Source: CBDFGQ01 sp965247295 (GTDB taxonomy: Bacteria; Chloroflexota; Dehalococcoidia; Lucifugimonadales; JAGWBF01). From it: DNA of 64,000 nucleotides. Of this stretch, positions 1-8,709 are shown one piece after another. Under the pieces are notes generated by a model. It saw only the letters and a program-made list of their open reading frames with translations, did not search any database and had not been told where the DNA came from. The stretch covers positions 1-64,000 of the forward strand of contig CBDFGQ010000004.1 in NCBI GenBank assembly GCA_965247295.1, given 5' to 3'. How positions within the stretch are numbered: the first letter of the stretch is position 1; every line of letters begins with the position of its first letter. The translations under genes were made by a program, and so were the position numbers.

Positions 1-29
1 ATCTGGATGCACGCAATGATAACGTACAT
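1..29 (-). CDS. 5' end of an unidentified gene, cut by the window edge
   Basis: An ATG at 29 (minus strand) follows a strong GGAGGT ribosome-binding site six bases upstream. Nine codons are visible (MYVIIACIQ) before the window ends. The hydrophobic start with a beta-strand pattern would suit a Rossmann-type or small alpha/beta protein, but the family cannot be named. It is divergent from lepA, sharing the 30-217 intergenic region. Confidence 0.45.
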
Positions 30-202
30 AGGTATACCTCCGATTCTCTTCAGTCGGGAGCTAGCCCAATTCTAGCAACTGACCGGGTCTGCGGCAATCA
101 GACACCGAGCTGATGGGACTGACGGCCCATGTTGAGCGTCTCTGCGTCGGGTTCGACGGAACCGCGTACCGCCTTTGCACTGTAACTGGGTCTGAGTGAT
201 GC

Positions 203-208
203 TACAAT
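203..208 (+). promoter_or_regulatory. Candidate -10 box of lepA (TACAAT)
   Basis: TACAAT ends nine bases before the lepA ATG, so transcription would begin at or next to the start codon. No convincing -35 was found at normal spacing and there is no clear Shine-Dalgarno site. A leaderless or near-leaderless transcript is the simplest reading. Confidence 0.4.
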
Positions 209-217
209 GAGAGGGTA

Positions 218-2062
218 ATGGACCTTCGCCTCATCCGCAATTTCTGCATCATCGCTCACATCGACCACGGCAAGTCCACCCTCGCCGATCGTCTTCTTGA
301 GATAACGGGGACGGTACCGGCCCGGGAGATGTCGGACCAGTACCTGGACCAGATGGACCTGGAGAGAGAGCGTGGTATAACCATCAAGGCCCAGGCGGTA
401 CGAATGTCGTACCGCCACGCCGGTGGCGATGAGTACCAGCTGAACCTCATCGACACGCCGGGCCACGTAGATTTCACATACGAGGTGTCGCGTAGTCTTG
501 CGGCGTGCGAAGGGGCCATTCTGGTGGTCGACGCTACTCAGGGGGTCCAGGCCCAGACCCTGGCCAACGTTTATATAGCCCTCGAACGTGACCTTGAGAT
601 CATTCCCGTGGTGAACAAGATAGACGCGCCCGTGGCGGAACCGGACCGGGTGATCCAAGAGATGGTCCAGGCCTTCGGGTTCAAGGCGGACGAGGTGCTC
701 CGGGTGTCGGCGAAGGATGGCACGGGTGTAGGGGAGCTGCTGGACGCCGTCGTCGCGCGGGTGCCACCGCCCCGGGGCGAGAGCGGCGCCCCGCTGCGCG
801 CCCTGATATTCGACTCGGCCTACGACCCATACAAGGGTGTGGTGGCCTACGTCCGCGTCCGTGACGGAGCCATCCGGCCGGGGATGCGCAGCAGGCTGAT
901 GGGTAACGGCGTCTCGGCCGAGGTCCAGGAAGTTGGCGTATTCCGCCCTCAGCTTCGCCCGGTGGACCAGTTGGAGGCCGGAGAGGTTGGATACATTGTC
1001 AGCGGATTGAAGAGCATTCTCGATTGTCGCGTCGGCGACACCGTTACACTGGACTCGGACCCCGCTGCGGAGCCGCTTATGGGACACCAACCCTTGAAGC
1101 CCATGGTGTTCGCCGGCCTCTACCCCACCGCCGGCAACCAGTATCCGGCCCTGCGAGAGGCGCTTCAGCGGCTCCAGCTAAACGACGCGTCCCTCTCCTA
1201 CAGCCCCGAGAGCAGCCAGGTCCTGGGAGCGGGGTTCCGGTGTGGATTTCTGGGACTGCTGCACATGGATATCGTCCAGGAACGGCTGGACCGGGAGTAC
1301 GGGCTGGACCTTATAATTACCGCGCCTAGCGTGTCTTACGAGGTGGTGCTGACCGACGGCACAACCATCGATGTGGGCAACCCGGGGGAGCTGCCTCCCT
1401 CTCAGCGGGTGACGGAGATCCGGGAGCCGTGGCTGGATGCCCGCATGGTGACCCCCTCCCGCTTCATCGGCCCCATGCTGGAGATCGTCCGACAGCGCCG
1501 TGGCCGCCATAAGAGCATGGAGTACCTGGGTAGCGCCCAGGCCGCCACCTCATCCACCAACTTCGACATTCCCTCACTGGACCCCAGGGTGGTCATTGAG
1601 TTCAAGCTCCCACTCTCGGAGCTGCTTCAGGAGATGTACGACCAGGTGAAATCCCGCAGCCAGGGGTACACCTCCCTGGACTACGAGTTCGCGGGCTATG
1701 AGGCCGCGCCGCTGGTGCGCCTGGACCTGCTCGTCCAGGGCGAGCCGGTCGACTCACTCTCGATGATTCTCCATCGGGACGTGGCCTACCACCGGGGCAA
1801 GGCGCTGGTGCAAAGGCTGAAGGATGTCATCCCACGCCAGCTTTTCGAGGTGACTGTCCAGGCGGGAATCGGGTCCCGCATAATCGCCCGGGAGACCATT
1901 CCTGCGCTGCGGAAGGACGTGCTGGCGAAGCTGTACGGCGGCGACGTAACGCGGAAGATGAAGCTGCTGGAAAAGCAGGCGGCCGGAAAGAAGCGAATGA
2001 AGCGCATCGGCCGGGTGGAGCTGCCCCAGGAAGCCTTCCTGGCGCTGTTGAAGGTGGGTTAG
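218..2062 (+). CDS. lepA: Elongation factor 4 (LepA), ribosome back-translocating GTPase
   Basis: This 614-residue protein has the normal length for LepA/EF4, a cytoplasmic translational GTPase that binds the ribosome and affects translocation and initiation. The P-loop AHIDHGKST is at residues 13-21, the G3 motif DTPGH near 80 and NKID near 134. The LepA-specific C-terminal domain ends with the lysine-rich segment around KKRMKRIG. The ATG at 218 is preferred because the family starts within a few residues of the P-loop strand. There is no visible operon partner; the next gene is convergent. Confidence 0.97.
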   Translation: MDLRLIRNFCIIAHIDHGKSTLADRLLEITGTVPAREMSDQYLDQMDLERERGITIKAQAVRMSYRHAGGDEYQLNLIDTPGHVDFTYEVSRSLAACEGAILVVDATQGVQAQTLANVYIALERDLEIIPVVNKIDAPVAEPDRVIQEMVQAFGFKADEVLRVSAKDGTGVGELLDAVVARVPPPRGESGAPLRALIFDSAYDPYKGVVAYVRVRDGAIRPGMRSRLMGNGVSAEVQEVGVFRPQLRPVDQLEAGEVGYIVSGLKSILDCRVGDTVTLDSDPAAEPLMGHQPLKPMVFAGLYPTAGNQYPALREALQRLQLNDASLSYSPESSQVLGAGFRCGFLGLLHMDIVQERLDREYGLDLIITAPSVSYEVVLTDGTTIDVGNPGELPPSQRVTEIREPWLDARMVTPSRFIGPMLEIVRQRRGRHKSMEYLGSAQAATSSTNFDIPSLDPRVVIEFKLPLSELLQEMYDQVKSRSQGYTSLDYEFAGYEAAPLVRLDLLVQGEPVDSLSMILHRDVAYHRGKALVQRLKDVIPRQLFEVTVQAGIGSRIIARETIPALRKDVLAKLYGGDVTRKMKLLEKQAAGKKRMKRIGRVELPQEAFLALLKVG

Positions 2063-2131
2063 GTTTTAGTCACCATTAAGCCCGAACGTTCGCCGGCAGT
2101 GTCAGGCACGTAGCGTTCCAGCCATAAGCCG

Positions 2132-2803
2132 TTACAGAGGGAATATCTTCTTGTAGATTCCGGGTGAGCCCTCGTCGTGCTTCAATCGCGGGAACTTGTC
2201 GCCCAGCCCACCTCCCGATTTCTGGCGAGCGGCGAGCCACTCCTGGCTCTGGGACACCATCTCGTGCTCGAACTCGTAGACCACCGAGTATTTAGGACCG
2301 TTACCCTTGTACACACTGTACCGCCTGAACCTCCGGCAGCCCTCCACACGCTCGTAGTTGGGCGCGTATATTGTGTTGTAGAACTCGTTAAACTCGTCCT
2401 CCTGGTCCGGTGGAATGCTCATGCGCCCCATCTGGAGCACGGGGGCCATGGCGCTCTGGCTCACCTCCCGGGAGACCTCCAGCGGAAAGATCTGCCTGTA
2501 GTTGTTAGCGATCATGCGGGTAGCGATGCCCCGCAGGTTCACTTTCACGCTCCACTCCGTGGGGTGGTCCACATGGGCCAAGTACTCGGGCGTGTCTCGG
2601 ACCTCGGGGTTCTCCAGCTCGTAGCAGGCCAGGTACTTCGGGCTCCCGCTGACCGCCACGTAGCGGGCCGCGTCGAGGACGCCTGGAATCGCCAGCAGCT
2701 CGGGGATGTGCTCCTCGTTGTACCACCGGTTGAACTCCTCGTCTACGTCGGCCGACACGTCGACCCAGACCATGAGAAGCGCCTTCCCCTTCTTGTCAGC
2801 CAT
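2132..2803 (-). CDS. EthD/Dabb-like tandem alpha+beta barrel protein
   Basis: A protein of 223 residues built from two similar halves, each with an FNRWYNEEHIPE-like or FNEFYNTIYAPN-like helix followed by a GV/GC..RR-Y strand. This is the pattern of EthD-type dimeric alpha+beta barrel domains, seen here as a tandem repeat. Such proteins often occur with degradation enzymes, but the substrate is unknown. The start is the ATG at 2803, preceded by AGGAGGG five bases upstream; the longer reading frame to 2869 lacks such a site. It is monocistronic and convergent with lepA. Confidence 0.7.
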   Translation of the reverse strand: MADKKGKALLMVWVDVSADVDEEFNRWYNEEHIPELLAIPGVLDAARYVAVSGSPKYLACYELENPEVRDTPEYLAHVDHPTEWSVKVNLRGIATRMIANNYRQIFPLEVSREVSQSAMAPVLQMGRMSIPPDQEDEFNEFYNTIYAPNYERVEGCRRFRRYSVYKGNGPKYSVVYEFEHEMVSQSQEWLAARQKSGGGLGDKFPRLKHDEGSPGIYKKIFPL

Positions 2804-3232
2804 CTTGGCCCTCCTTTCAGCTTTTCTTCCACATGCTACATCGATCTCAACAAACTCGATCTTGGGCAATCCGCAGTCTCTCTAACGGCGCCTCTTGGGT
2901 TGTTTGCGGTGGCATAACCAAACCTTGCCTCATCACACAGCTCCAAGGCCGAGACGGCGGCATCGAAGCCCGCATGCGCCACGGCCTTCAGCCTTTCACC
3001 GATGGTCATCTTGGGCACAGCTACGGTTGGGGAGCAGAGGCAAGGCGGTAGGTTTACCCTGGGGGTGCTACGGATTTTCTAGGTGCTATGGTACCTCGTG
3101 AACCGAGGCAGCGCAATGCGGTTGACAACACCTTTGGGAGGGCTGGGCCCAAGGCAAGGTGTCTACAATTCGCGGAATTTCGTAGCTATCGGGGCTGTAA
3201 TCAGGTACCTGGTCTGCGTGTCTCATGGCAAC
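2804..3232. other. 429-base stretch without a confident gene
   Basis: A short minus-strand open frame at 2836-3018 has amino-acid composition compatible with a gene remnant (GERLKAVAHAGFDAA), but there is no ribosome-binding site and no family was recognised. The region separates the EthD-like gene from the broken ATPase. No tRNA or clear terminator was seen. Confidence 0.4.
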
Positions 3233-3487
3233 CTATACCTTGATCTTTCCACCGGGTATCACTCGCATCCCGGCCCCCTGGGCAACCTCAAAACTGACCT
3301 CATTACCGCTTCTAAGCTCCACGTTGTTTATTTTTCGGACCTCCATTGTCTTCACCGTCTTTCCCCCCATCTTCTCGGCTCGTAAGCTAAGGTGAGCGTC
3401 AGCCACTACCTTGACGCGGTTGAACATCTTCTCATCGAAGGCATAGGAGCGGGCCACCAGAAATTTGGTTCGCCCATTGTCGCTTAG
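3233..3487 (-). pseudogene. 3' piece of a KaiC/FlaH-like ATPase, cut by an IS5-type element
   Basis: The minus-strand frame from the IS edge encodes SDNGRTKFLVARSYAFDE, then VVADAHLSL, and ends in FEVAQGAGMRVIPGGKIKV. This is the C-terminal pattern of KaiC/FlaH/GvpD-type RecA-fold ATPases (aDa-L, then FeV.pg.G.rviP). Deleting the insertion joins it in frame with the piece at 4857-5123, giving CRRL followed by SDNGR. The complete open frame in this region runs on into the IS and is not a real start. Family assignment is by pattern and is moderately sure. Confidence 0.6.
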
Positions 3488-4856
3488 CAGGCTGCGGAAA
3501 AACTCTTGTTCACGGTGTATCCGAGGCTCTTCTGGGATAAAATAGGGGCAGACCATCTTTGGAGGTGCCCCAATGCGCGGATGCCAGGAGCCCCAGGTCC
3601 CCATGTTGACCTTCGTGGATATGGACGGGCGGGTGCCGCCGGACCATCCCTTGCGGACTATCAAGGCGCTGGCGGATGAGGCCCTCCGGGAGCTGTCCTC
3701 CGAGTTTGACCGGATGTATGCCGAGGTAGGGCGGCCCTCCATCCCACCGGAGCGCCTACTCAAGGCCTCGCTGCTCATCGCCCTGTTTTCCGTGCGCAGC
3801 GAGCGGGCGTTCTGCGAGGAGTTGGACTACAACATGCTGTATCGTTGGTTCCTGGATATGAACCTCCTGGAGTCCAGCTTTGACCCGACGGTGTTCACCA
3901 AGAACCGGCAGCGGCTGCTGGAGCACGCAGTGGGGCAACAGCTGTTTGCCACGGTCCTGGTGGGGGCCGACCGGCACGGCTTGCTCTCGGACGAGCACTT
4001 CACCGTGGATGGGACGCTGATTGAGGCGGCGGCCAGTCTGAAAAGTTTCAAGTCCAAAGGGGGAGAGCCGGCCTCGGACGACGGGGACCCCGGCAACCCG
4101 TCGGTGGACTTTCACGGGGAGAAACGGCGCAATAAGACCCACCAAAGCACCACGGACCCGGAAGCCCGATTGTTTCGGAAAGGCAAAGGGAAGGAAGCCA
4201 AGCTGGTGTTCATGGCCCACGCCCTGATGGAGAACCGGAACGGGCTGCTGACGGACTTCCAGGTGAGCGAGGCGAGCGGGACGGCGGAGCGAGATGCGGT
4301 CCCGAAGCTCCTGGAGGGGGCGAAGGAGCGGGGCTTCCACCCCAGGACCCTGGGTGGGGACAAGAACTACGACACGCGGGATTGTGTGGAAGCGATGCGC
4401 AACCGAAGGGTCACGGCTCACGTGGCCCAGAACACCAGTGGCCGGCGCAGCGCCATCGACGGGCGGACAACCCGGCATCCGGGCTACCGGGTGAGCCAGC
4501 GAATACGAAAGCGGGTGGAGGAGATCTTCGGGTGGATGAAGACGGTCGGTGGGTTTCGGAAGACCAGGTATCGAGGGGTGGACAAGACGGGACTAGCAGG
4601 CTACCTGGTGGCCACTGCGTATAACCTGGTGCGGATGGCCAAGCTGCTCATGACCCAGCTACAGGAGGCTCCGGTCCTGCAGGCAGCATGACTTCCCAAG
4701 GACGGAGTCTGCCCTCAACGCCCTGGCAGGGGCGAAAAGGGAACTCCTGCAACCCAGGAAAGTGGCTTCAGACCTTCCCAAAGCACTCATCGAGCAACGA
4801 TATGAGCTATTACCAGGTCGTTTCGCGACCATAGAACCCTTTCTTCAGCAGCCTGC
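3488..4856 (+). mobile_element. IS5-family insertion sequence, about 1.37 kb
   Basis: The ends are imperfect inverted repeats: CAGGCTGCGGAAAAAC at the left, and CAGGCTGCTGAAGAAA when the right end is read inward. The flanks are TTAG on the left and CTAG on the right, matching the YTAR target preference of IS5-group elements with one mismatch; a three-base TAG duplication is the minimum reading. A single complete transposase lies inside. The element interrupts a minus-strand ATPase gene in frame. Confidence 0.85.
3573..4691 (+). CDS. IS5-family transposase (DDE)
   Basis: The 372-residue transposase has the N-terminal DUF772-type segment (RPSIPPERLLKASLL), then the DDE core: Asp in FTVDGTLIEA, Asp in GGDKNYDTRD and Glu in KRVEEIFGWMKT. 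The THQSTTDPEARLFRKG block typical of this IS5 group is intact. The ATG at 3573 follows GGAGGT at suitable spacing. Full length with intact ends suggests the element could still move or did so recently. Confidence 0.92.
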   Translation: MRGCQEPQVPMLTFVDMDGRVPPDHPLRTIKALADEALRELSSEFDRMYAEVGRPSIPPERLLKASLLIALFSVRSERAFCEELDYNMLYRWFLDMNLLESSFDPTVFTKNRQRLLEHAVGQQLFATVLVGADRHGLLSDEHFTVDGTLIEAAASLKSFKSKGGEPASDDGDPGNPSVDFHGEKRRNKTHQSTTDPEARLFRKGKGKEAKLVFMAHALMENRNGLLTDFQVSEASGTAERDAVPKLLEGAKERGFHPRTLGGDKNYDTRDCVEAMRNRRVTAHVAQNTSGRRSAIDGRTTRHPGYRVSQRIRKRVEEIFGWMKTVGGFRKTRYRGVDKTGLAGYLVATAYNLVRMAKLLMTQLQEAPVLQAA

Positions 4857-5123
4857 TAGACGCCTACATGTGGTGAAGAACCGCATAATGACCATCTCTA
4901 CACTGTAGCTAGCCATGGTGGTAAGGTCGTCGACGATGATGACTTTGTACTGGGTGGGAAGGCTATTCTCAATTTCCGCAGCCAGCAAGGCCATTATACG
5001 GGCAGGATCGTCACAGCTCCCAGGTTCACCACCTGAAGTCGCATCTCCCAACGTAAAGACGCGTACCTTGCTCGCGCAGAGGTAGTCTGATACGTTCCGG
5101 TCGAGAGAATCGATCTGGGAAGA
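4857..5123 (-). pseudogene. 5' piece of the interrupted KaiC/FlaH-like ATPase (Walker B part)
   Basis: The frame encodes VSDYLCASKVRVFTL, then a Walker B-like KVIIVDDLTT and the helix MVIMRFFTTCRRL, before entering the IS. In KaiC/FlaH-type ATPases this block precedes the segment found at 3233-3487. The frame closes upstream at a TAG at 5124-5126. No Walker A (GxxGxGKT) motif is found between here and the next gene, so the N-terminus was lost independently of the IS insertion. Confidence 0.55.
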
Positions 5124-5181
5124 CTAATCTTGCGCAGGGTTACGGTTCACTGGAATTCACTCCGACTTTCGGATGGTGCAT

Positions 5182-5994
5182 TCATGTTTTAGTGTGAGGA
5201 TTCTTTGGGCTATTTCTTCGCCTCAGTTCTGCAGCGTATTGTTTATCGCTGAAAGAGACTGCTGCCGGATTAACCTTGTCATACACTTGACCGGCTCGAG
5301 CCACTTTCGTCCCATCCTTACTAACATAGATACTTATGGCGAAAGAAACCGACCTGGCGGACGACCGCTGATCTGCAGATAGGTCCGCATCTCCAAAGAC
5401 CTTTATCATTCTAGTCCCCCACGTTCCCCACATCTCTTTTTGAGGGTTGCGAACGTTTGACTGTATGCCGGTGATCCTGAATCCCCGCACATTCCTTAAC
5501 GCCCGTTTGAGGAAAGAATTAGCTTGGTCACGCACGTCATCTACTGTTATGCTCCTACGTGAATCTGGCCTTGATGGTGGCAAATCGATGGAATCTTGAC
5601 CTGGGATGGCTTCGGCGGCTGCGGTTGTCGCTTCGCGTAGGGCGACCTTGATAGCTGATTCGAGGGCACTAGGCTCCCAGGGCTTGGTTATGTAGTGGGT
5701 GACCCCCAAATCAAATGCCGCTTGCTCACCCTCTATTGCCGCCATCCCCGTCACAAGAATGACTGGTAAATCCTTCGTCGTCTTGTTTTGCCTTAGCGCT
5801 CTTAATACATGGAAGCCATCCAGGTCAGGTAGCCACACGTCCAAAAGGATTACGTCCGGGTGTTCCTGCGCAGCCAACTCCAGAGCTGCTTCCCCATCCT
5901 CGGCCTCAATAACGGCGTACCCAAGGTCCTCCAATAAATACTTCAGGGAAAGGCGGACATTCTTCTCATCATCCGCCACAAGTATCAAGGCCAT
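5182..5994 (-). CDS. Response regulator receiver with an unidentified C-terminal region
   Basis: Residues 1-120 form a CheY-like receiver: acidic pair D8/D9, phospho-acceptor D52 in LLDVWLPD, Thr in VTGMA and Lys in ITKPW. Residues about 125-270 contain a basic region around SFLKRALRNVRGFRITG and no output domain I recognise. The gene lies 69 bases downstream of the double-receiver gene and is followed by the ATPase remnant, so it probably belonged to one signalling operon. Its DNA is visibly less GC-rich than the flanking housekeeping genes. Confidence 0.8.
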   Translation of the reverse strand: MALILVADDEKNVRLSLKYLLEDLGYAVIEAEDGEAALELAAQEHPDVILLDVWLPDLDGFHVLRALRQNKTTKDLPVILVTGMAAIEGEQAAFDLGVTHYITKPWEPSALESAIKVALREATTAAAEAIPGQDSIDLPPSRPDSRRSITVDDVRDQANSFLKRALRNVRGFRITGIQSNVRNPQKEMWGTWGTRMIKVFGDADLSADQRSSARSVSFAISIYVSKDGTKVARAGQVYDKVNPAAVSFSDKQYAAELRRRNSPKNPHTKT

Positions 5995-6063
5995 GGCACT
6001 CCCCCAACGCCAAAATACGGTCCCTCACACTGTTTTATATCCGCATACCCAGCTGGGTAGGAA

Positions 6064-6798
6064 TTATTTCCCCTCCTGCCCCGCGATCGAGCCCATAAAG
6101 GTCAATAGCTGGTCCGGGTCTACGGGCTTTGTGAACACCGTGTAGGCGCCGCTGAGCAACGCCTCTTTTACCGAATTCTCCAACGAGTATCCAGTAATGA
6201 AGATGACCTTTACCAGTGGGTCTATCTTCCTGATCTCTTCGAACGCGGTAACGCCGTCTATACCGGGCATCCTAATGTCCATCAGAACGATGCCATACTG
6301 GCGTTCTCTAACCATAGATATCGCATGCTCCCCGTCCTGGGCCTCAAATACCGCGTAGCCGTTCTCTTCCAGAACGGCGCGCAAAATCTTCCGGTCCGCT
6401 GCTCGGTCGTCCACCACCAGCACGAAGCACGATTTCAGGACCGCCTGAAGGATATCAATTATCCGTTCCGGGGATACCGGCTTGAAGATGACCGCGTAGG
6501 CACCCTCCCTCAAGGCTTCCTTGACCAACTCCTCCACCGAGAATCCCGTCATCATCACCACGACGGACGAGGGGCTGACCATTTTTATCTGGCGGTAAGC
6601 CTCGACCCCATTGATTCCCGGCATCCTTACATCCATGAAGATAACGGCAAAGGGGGTGTCCTTTGCCAATTCAATGGCCTGGTACCCATCCTCGACTGCG
6701 ACTACGTCATAGCCCTCGTCCTCTATGATTGCCTCGAGGGTGAGACGAATACCTGCATCGTCGTCAACCACCATTACCCTGGGCCTATCGGGTGTCAT
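6064..6798 (-). CDS. Double-receiver response regulator (REC-REC)
   Basis: Two complete CheY-like receivers in 244 residues. The first has the acidic cluster at 12-14 and phospho-acceptor D56 (FMDVRMPG); the second has D130/D131 and D174 (LMDIRMPG). Each ends with a K-P switch lysine (FKPVSP, TKPVDP). There is no DNA-binding or enzymatic output, so it probably acts as a phospho-relay or by protein contact. It starts 15 bases after the kinase stop and so is its likely partner. Confidence 0.88.
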   Translation of the reverse strand: MTPDRPRVMVVDDDAGIRLTLEAIIEDEGYDVVAVEDGYQAIELAKDTPFAVIFMDVRMPGINGVEAYRQIKMVSPSSVVVMMTGFSVEELVKEALREGAYAVIFKPVSPERIIDILQAVLKSCFVLVVDDRAADRKILRAVLEENGYAVFEAQDGEHAISMVRERQYGIVLMDIRMPGIDGVTAFEEIRKIDPLVKVIFITGYSLENSVKEALLSGAYTVFTKPVDPDQLLTFMGSIAGQEGK

Positions 6799-6813
6799 CT
6801 TGGTGCCTCCTCC

Positions 6814-8397
6814 CTACGCCCCAGCGTCATTTAGCGGCAGTCTCACGGTAAAGGTGGAGCCATGACCCTTTGCGCTCACCACATCGATATTTCCCCCGTG
6901 GTTGGAGACGATCTGGTGGCATACCGATAGGCCCAACCCAGTGCCCCTACTTTTGGTACTGAACAGAGGCTCAAAGATCTTTGGCAATGTGTCCTCGTAG
7001 ATTCCGATGCCGCTGTCAGTGAACGCCACTTCTACGAACTCGGCTGCCTTTTGGGTGCTGATGGTTAGCTCGCCGCCGTCAGGCATGGCGTCCTGGGCGT
7101 TCATGGCCAGGTTCATGAAGACCCGCTGCCGGAGCTGATCACCATCGGCCATCACCGCGGGAAGGTCCGGGTCAAGTCGTTTGACTATACGGACGTTGTC
7201 CCTTAATTCGATGCTGGACAACGTTTCTTCTATTACCGCCCCAAGATTGGTGGCAGACAGCGAGGGCGGACTTACCCGGGCAAAACCCACCAGATCGGTG
7301 ATAATCTGGTTGGAGTGTTGGACCTCCTCCGACACGATCTCCAAGAACTGAGGGACTCTCGGGTTGGTCTAGGCAAGCTCGGAGCCGTCCAGCCTTCGCT
7401 TCAGGTAGTACACGGCGTTGTTGATGGCACCGAGCGGGTTTCTCAGGTCGTGGGCCACCTGTCCGGCGAGCTGGCCTATGGCTGCCAGCTTCTCCGTGCG
7501 GACCATCTGCCCTTGGGCTTCCACCAGACGCACATTGGCGTTCTCCAGCTCCTGGGTGCGCTGCTGAACCCGATCTTCCAGGGTACGATTCGCCTCCTCT
7601 ACCACCATCAGCTCGCGTCTTCTGGACCGGTTTATGCCCACATCCGCCACTACAATGAATCCGAAGAGGATGAGGAAAAGTCCCCCCATGGTAGCCAGGG
7701 TTGTAAATAACACAGCCTGTTTGGCATCATCTACCTGCAGTGCCACATCTTCGGCTACGTCCCGGGAGATCCCCAAAACGCCGATAATCTGTCCTTCGGG
7801 GGAGTCCAGAACAGGCATGTAGGTTGCCACGATATCCAGGCGCCGGCTGACCCCATCCAGATCGACGAGATCGCGACCATTGGCCAGTTTGGACGAGACT
7901 CCTCCCCCTGCCGCCAGGTATACCGGGGCCTGCCCTTTGGCCGTGCCCATACTGCCCGGGTCGGTGCTCCACACGGCCTCACCATCCGGGGAGAACAGGT
8001 CGAGTTTCACGATGTTCAATCCCGCCACCAGGCTAGGGTACATGCTGGGCAGCCCCATTGGACTCGTGAGGGATTCCAGGGTCATCGGCTTGCCCTGCAT
8101 CGTGTCGTCTTTGTCCATCCCCATGCCCTGCTTTGCCATGCCGCCTTCGCCTTGTTTGGCCGATTCCATTCCCGACATCGAATCCTGGTTTCCCATCGGT
8201 CCCATTGACCCGGTCGGCCCCATCATCCTCATCATGGACAGAATATGCTCACCGTCCCGGGCCGTGTTCTCCTCGGCGATCCTTATCAAATTGTCCTCGG
8301 CAAGGCCGCCGATGACTAGATTCGCCACGACCGCGGCGACGGCGATGACCGCCACGGCTGTAATGGCAAAGAGCAGGGTCAGTCGAAATCGTCTCAT
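6814..8397 (-). pseudogene. Membrane sensor histidine kinase with an in-frame amber stop
   Basis: The N-terminus has a membrane segment at about 7-30, an extracytoplasmic sensor of some 200 residues, a second membrane segment near 232-253, a coiled coil, then HisKA with H316 in AHDLRNPLG. A TAG at 7369-7371 follows LDGSELA; the same frame then continues TNPRVPQFLEIVSEEV into a complete ATPase domain (MNLAMNAQDA, DSGIGI, GTGLGLS). Only this codon interrupts the reading frame. A CAG to TAG change would explain it. The sensor part at residues 55-120 is very rich in methionine. Confidence 0.8.
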
Positions 8398-8615
8398 TCT
8401 TCGGCCAATCTCCTTACTCCCGAGGCGCCATGGCTGCTCACCCGACGGAAAGTCATCCTGCGCACTTCAGGCTACAATCGCCAATTGCATCCAGGATCCA
8501 GTTCCCGATTCTCGGAGATCACTGACCGACGAAAACCTTCGCCAACTCGCCCCCGACAATTAATTGGTTGTAATGAGATCAGGTACGCTGTCTTCAGTAA
8601 ATCTACGTGCATTAC

Positions 8616-8650
8616 ATGGGAAATTCCCATAGTTCGTACCAACAGTACGA
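8616..8650. promoter_or_regulatory. Two adjacent palindromes, possible operator
   Basis: The sequence ATGGGAAATTCCCAT (8616-8630) is a perfect palindrome around a central A. Three bases on, TCGTAC and GTACGA form a six-base inverted repeat around CAACA (8634-8650). Both lie about 40 bases upstream of the TATAAT. The geometry suits a dimeric repressor or activator, but no regulator is identified. Confidence 0.35.
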
Positions 8651-8688
8651 GGGCCAAGGAAGCCGCCGTCTTCTTCCCAGGGATGCTA

Positions 8689-8694
8689 TATAAT
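8689..8694 (+). promoter_or_regulatory. Consensus -10 box (TATAAT) of the ITPase-like gene
   Basis: A perfect TATAAT ends 15 bases before the ATG at 8710, implying a leader of about 8-10 bases. There is no Shine-Dalgarno site in that leader and no good -35. Confidence 0.5.
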
Positions 8695-8709
8695 TGCTAC
8701 ACGTTCAAA

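Larger units (their letters stand above)
8398..8709. other. Divergent intergenic region, lower GC, with palindromes
   Basis: About 310 bases between the minus-strand kinase and the plus-strand ITPase-like gene. No gene was recognised. It holds two palindromes (8616-8630 and 8634-8650) and a perfect TATAAT, listed separately. Confidence 0.6.

Noticed and set aside
98..1090. Long open frame opposite lepA
   Set aside because: It lies antisense to a fully conserved gene; long antisense frames are common at this GC content, and no family or ribosome-binding site was seen.
3233..3778. Continuous 181-codon minus-strand frame
   Set aside because: Its first half lies inside the IS, antisense to the transposase; only the part below 3488 is part of the ATPase.
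7369..7371. Pyrrolysine reading of the kinase TAG, suggested by the nearby methylamine genes
   Set aside because: The methylamine pathway here is the N-methylglutamate type, which needs no pyrrolysine; no pyl genes or corrinoid methyltransferases are seen, and histidine kinases do not use pyrrolysine.
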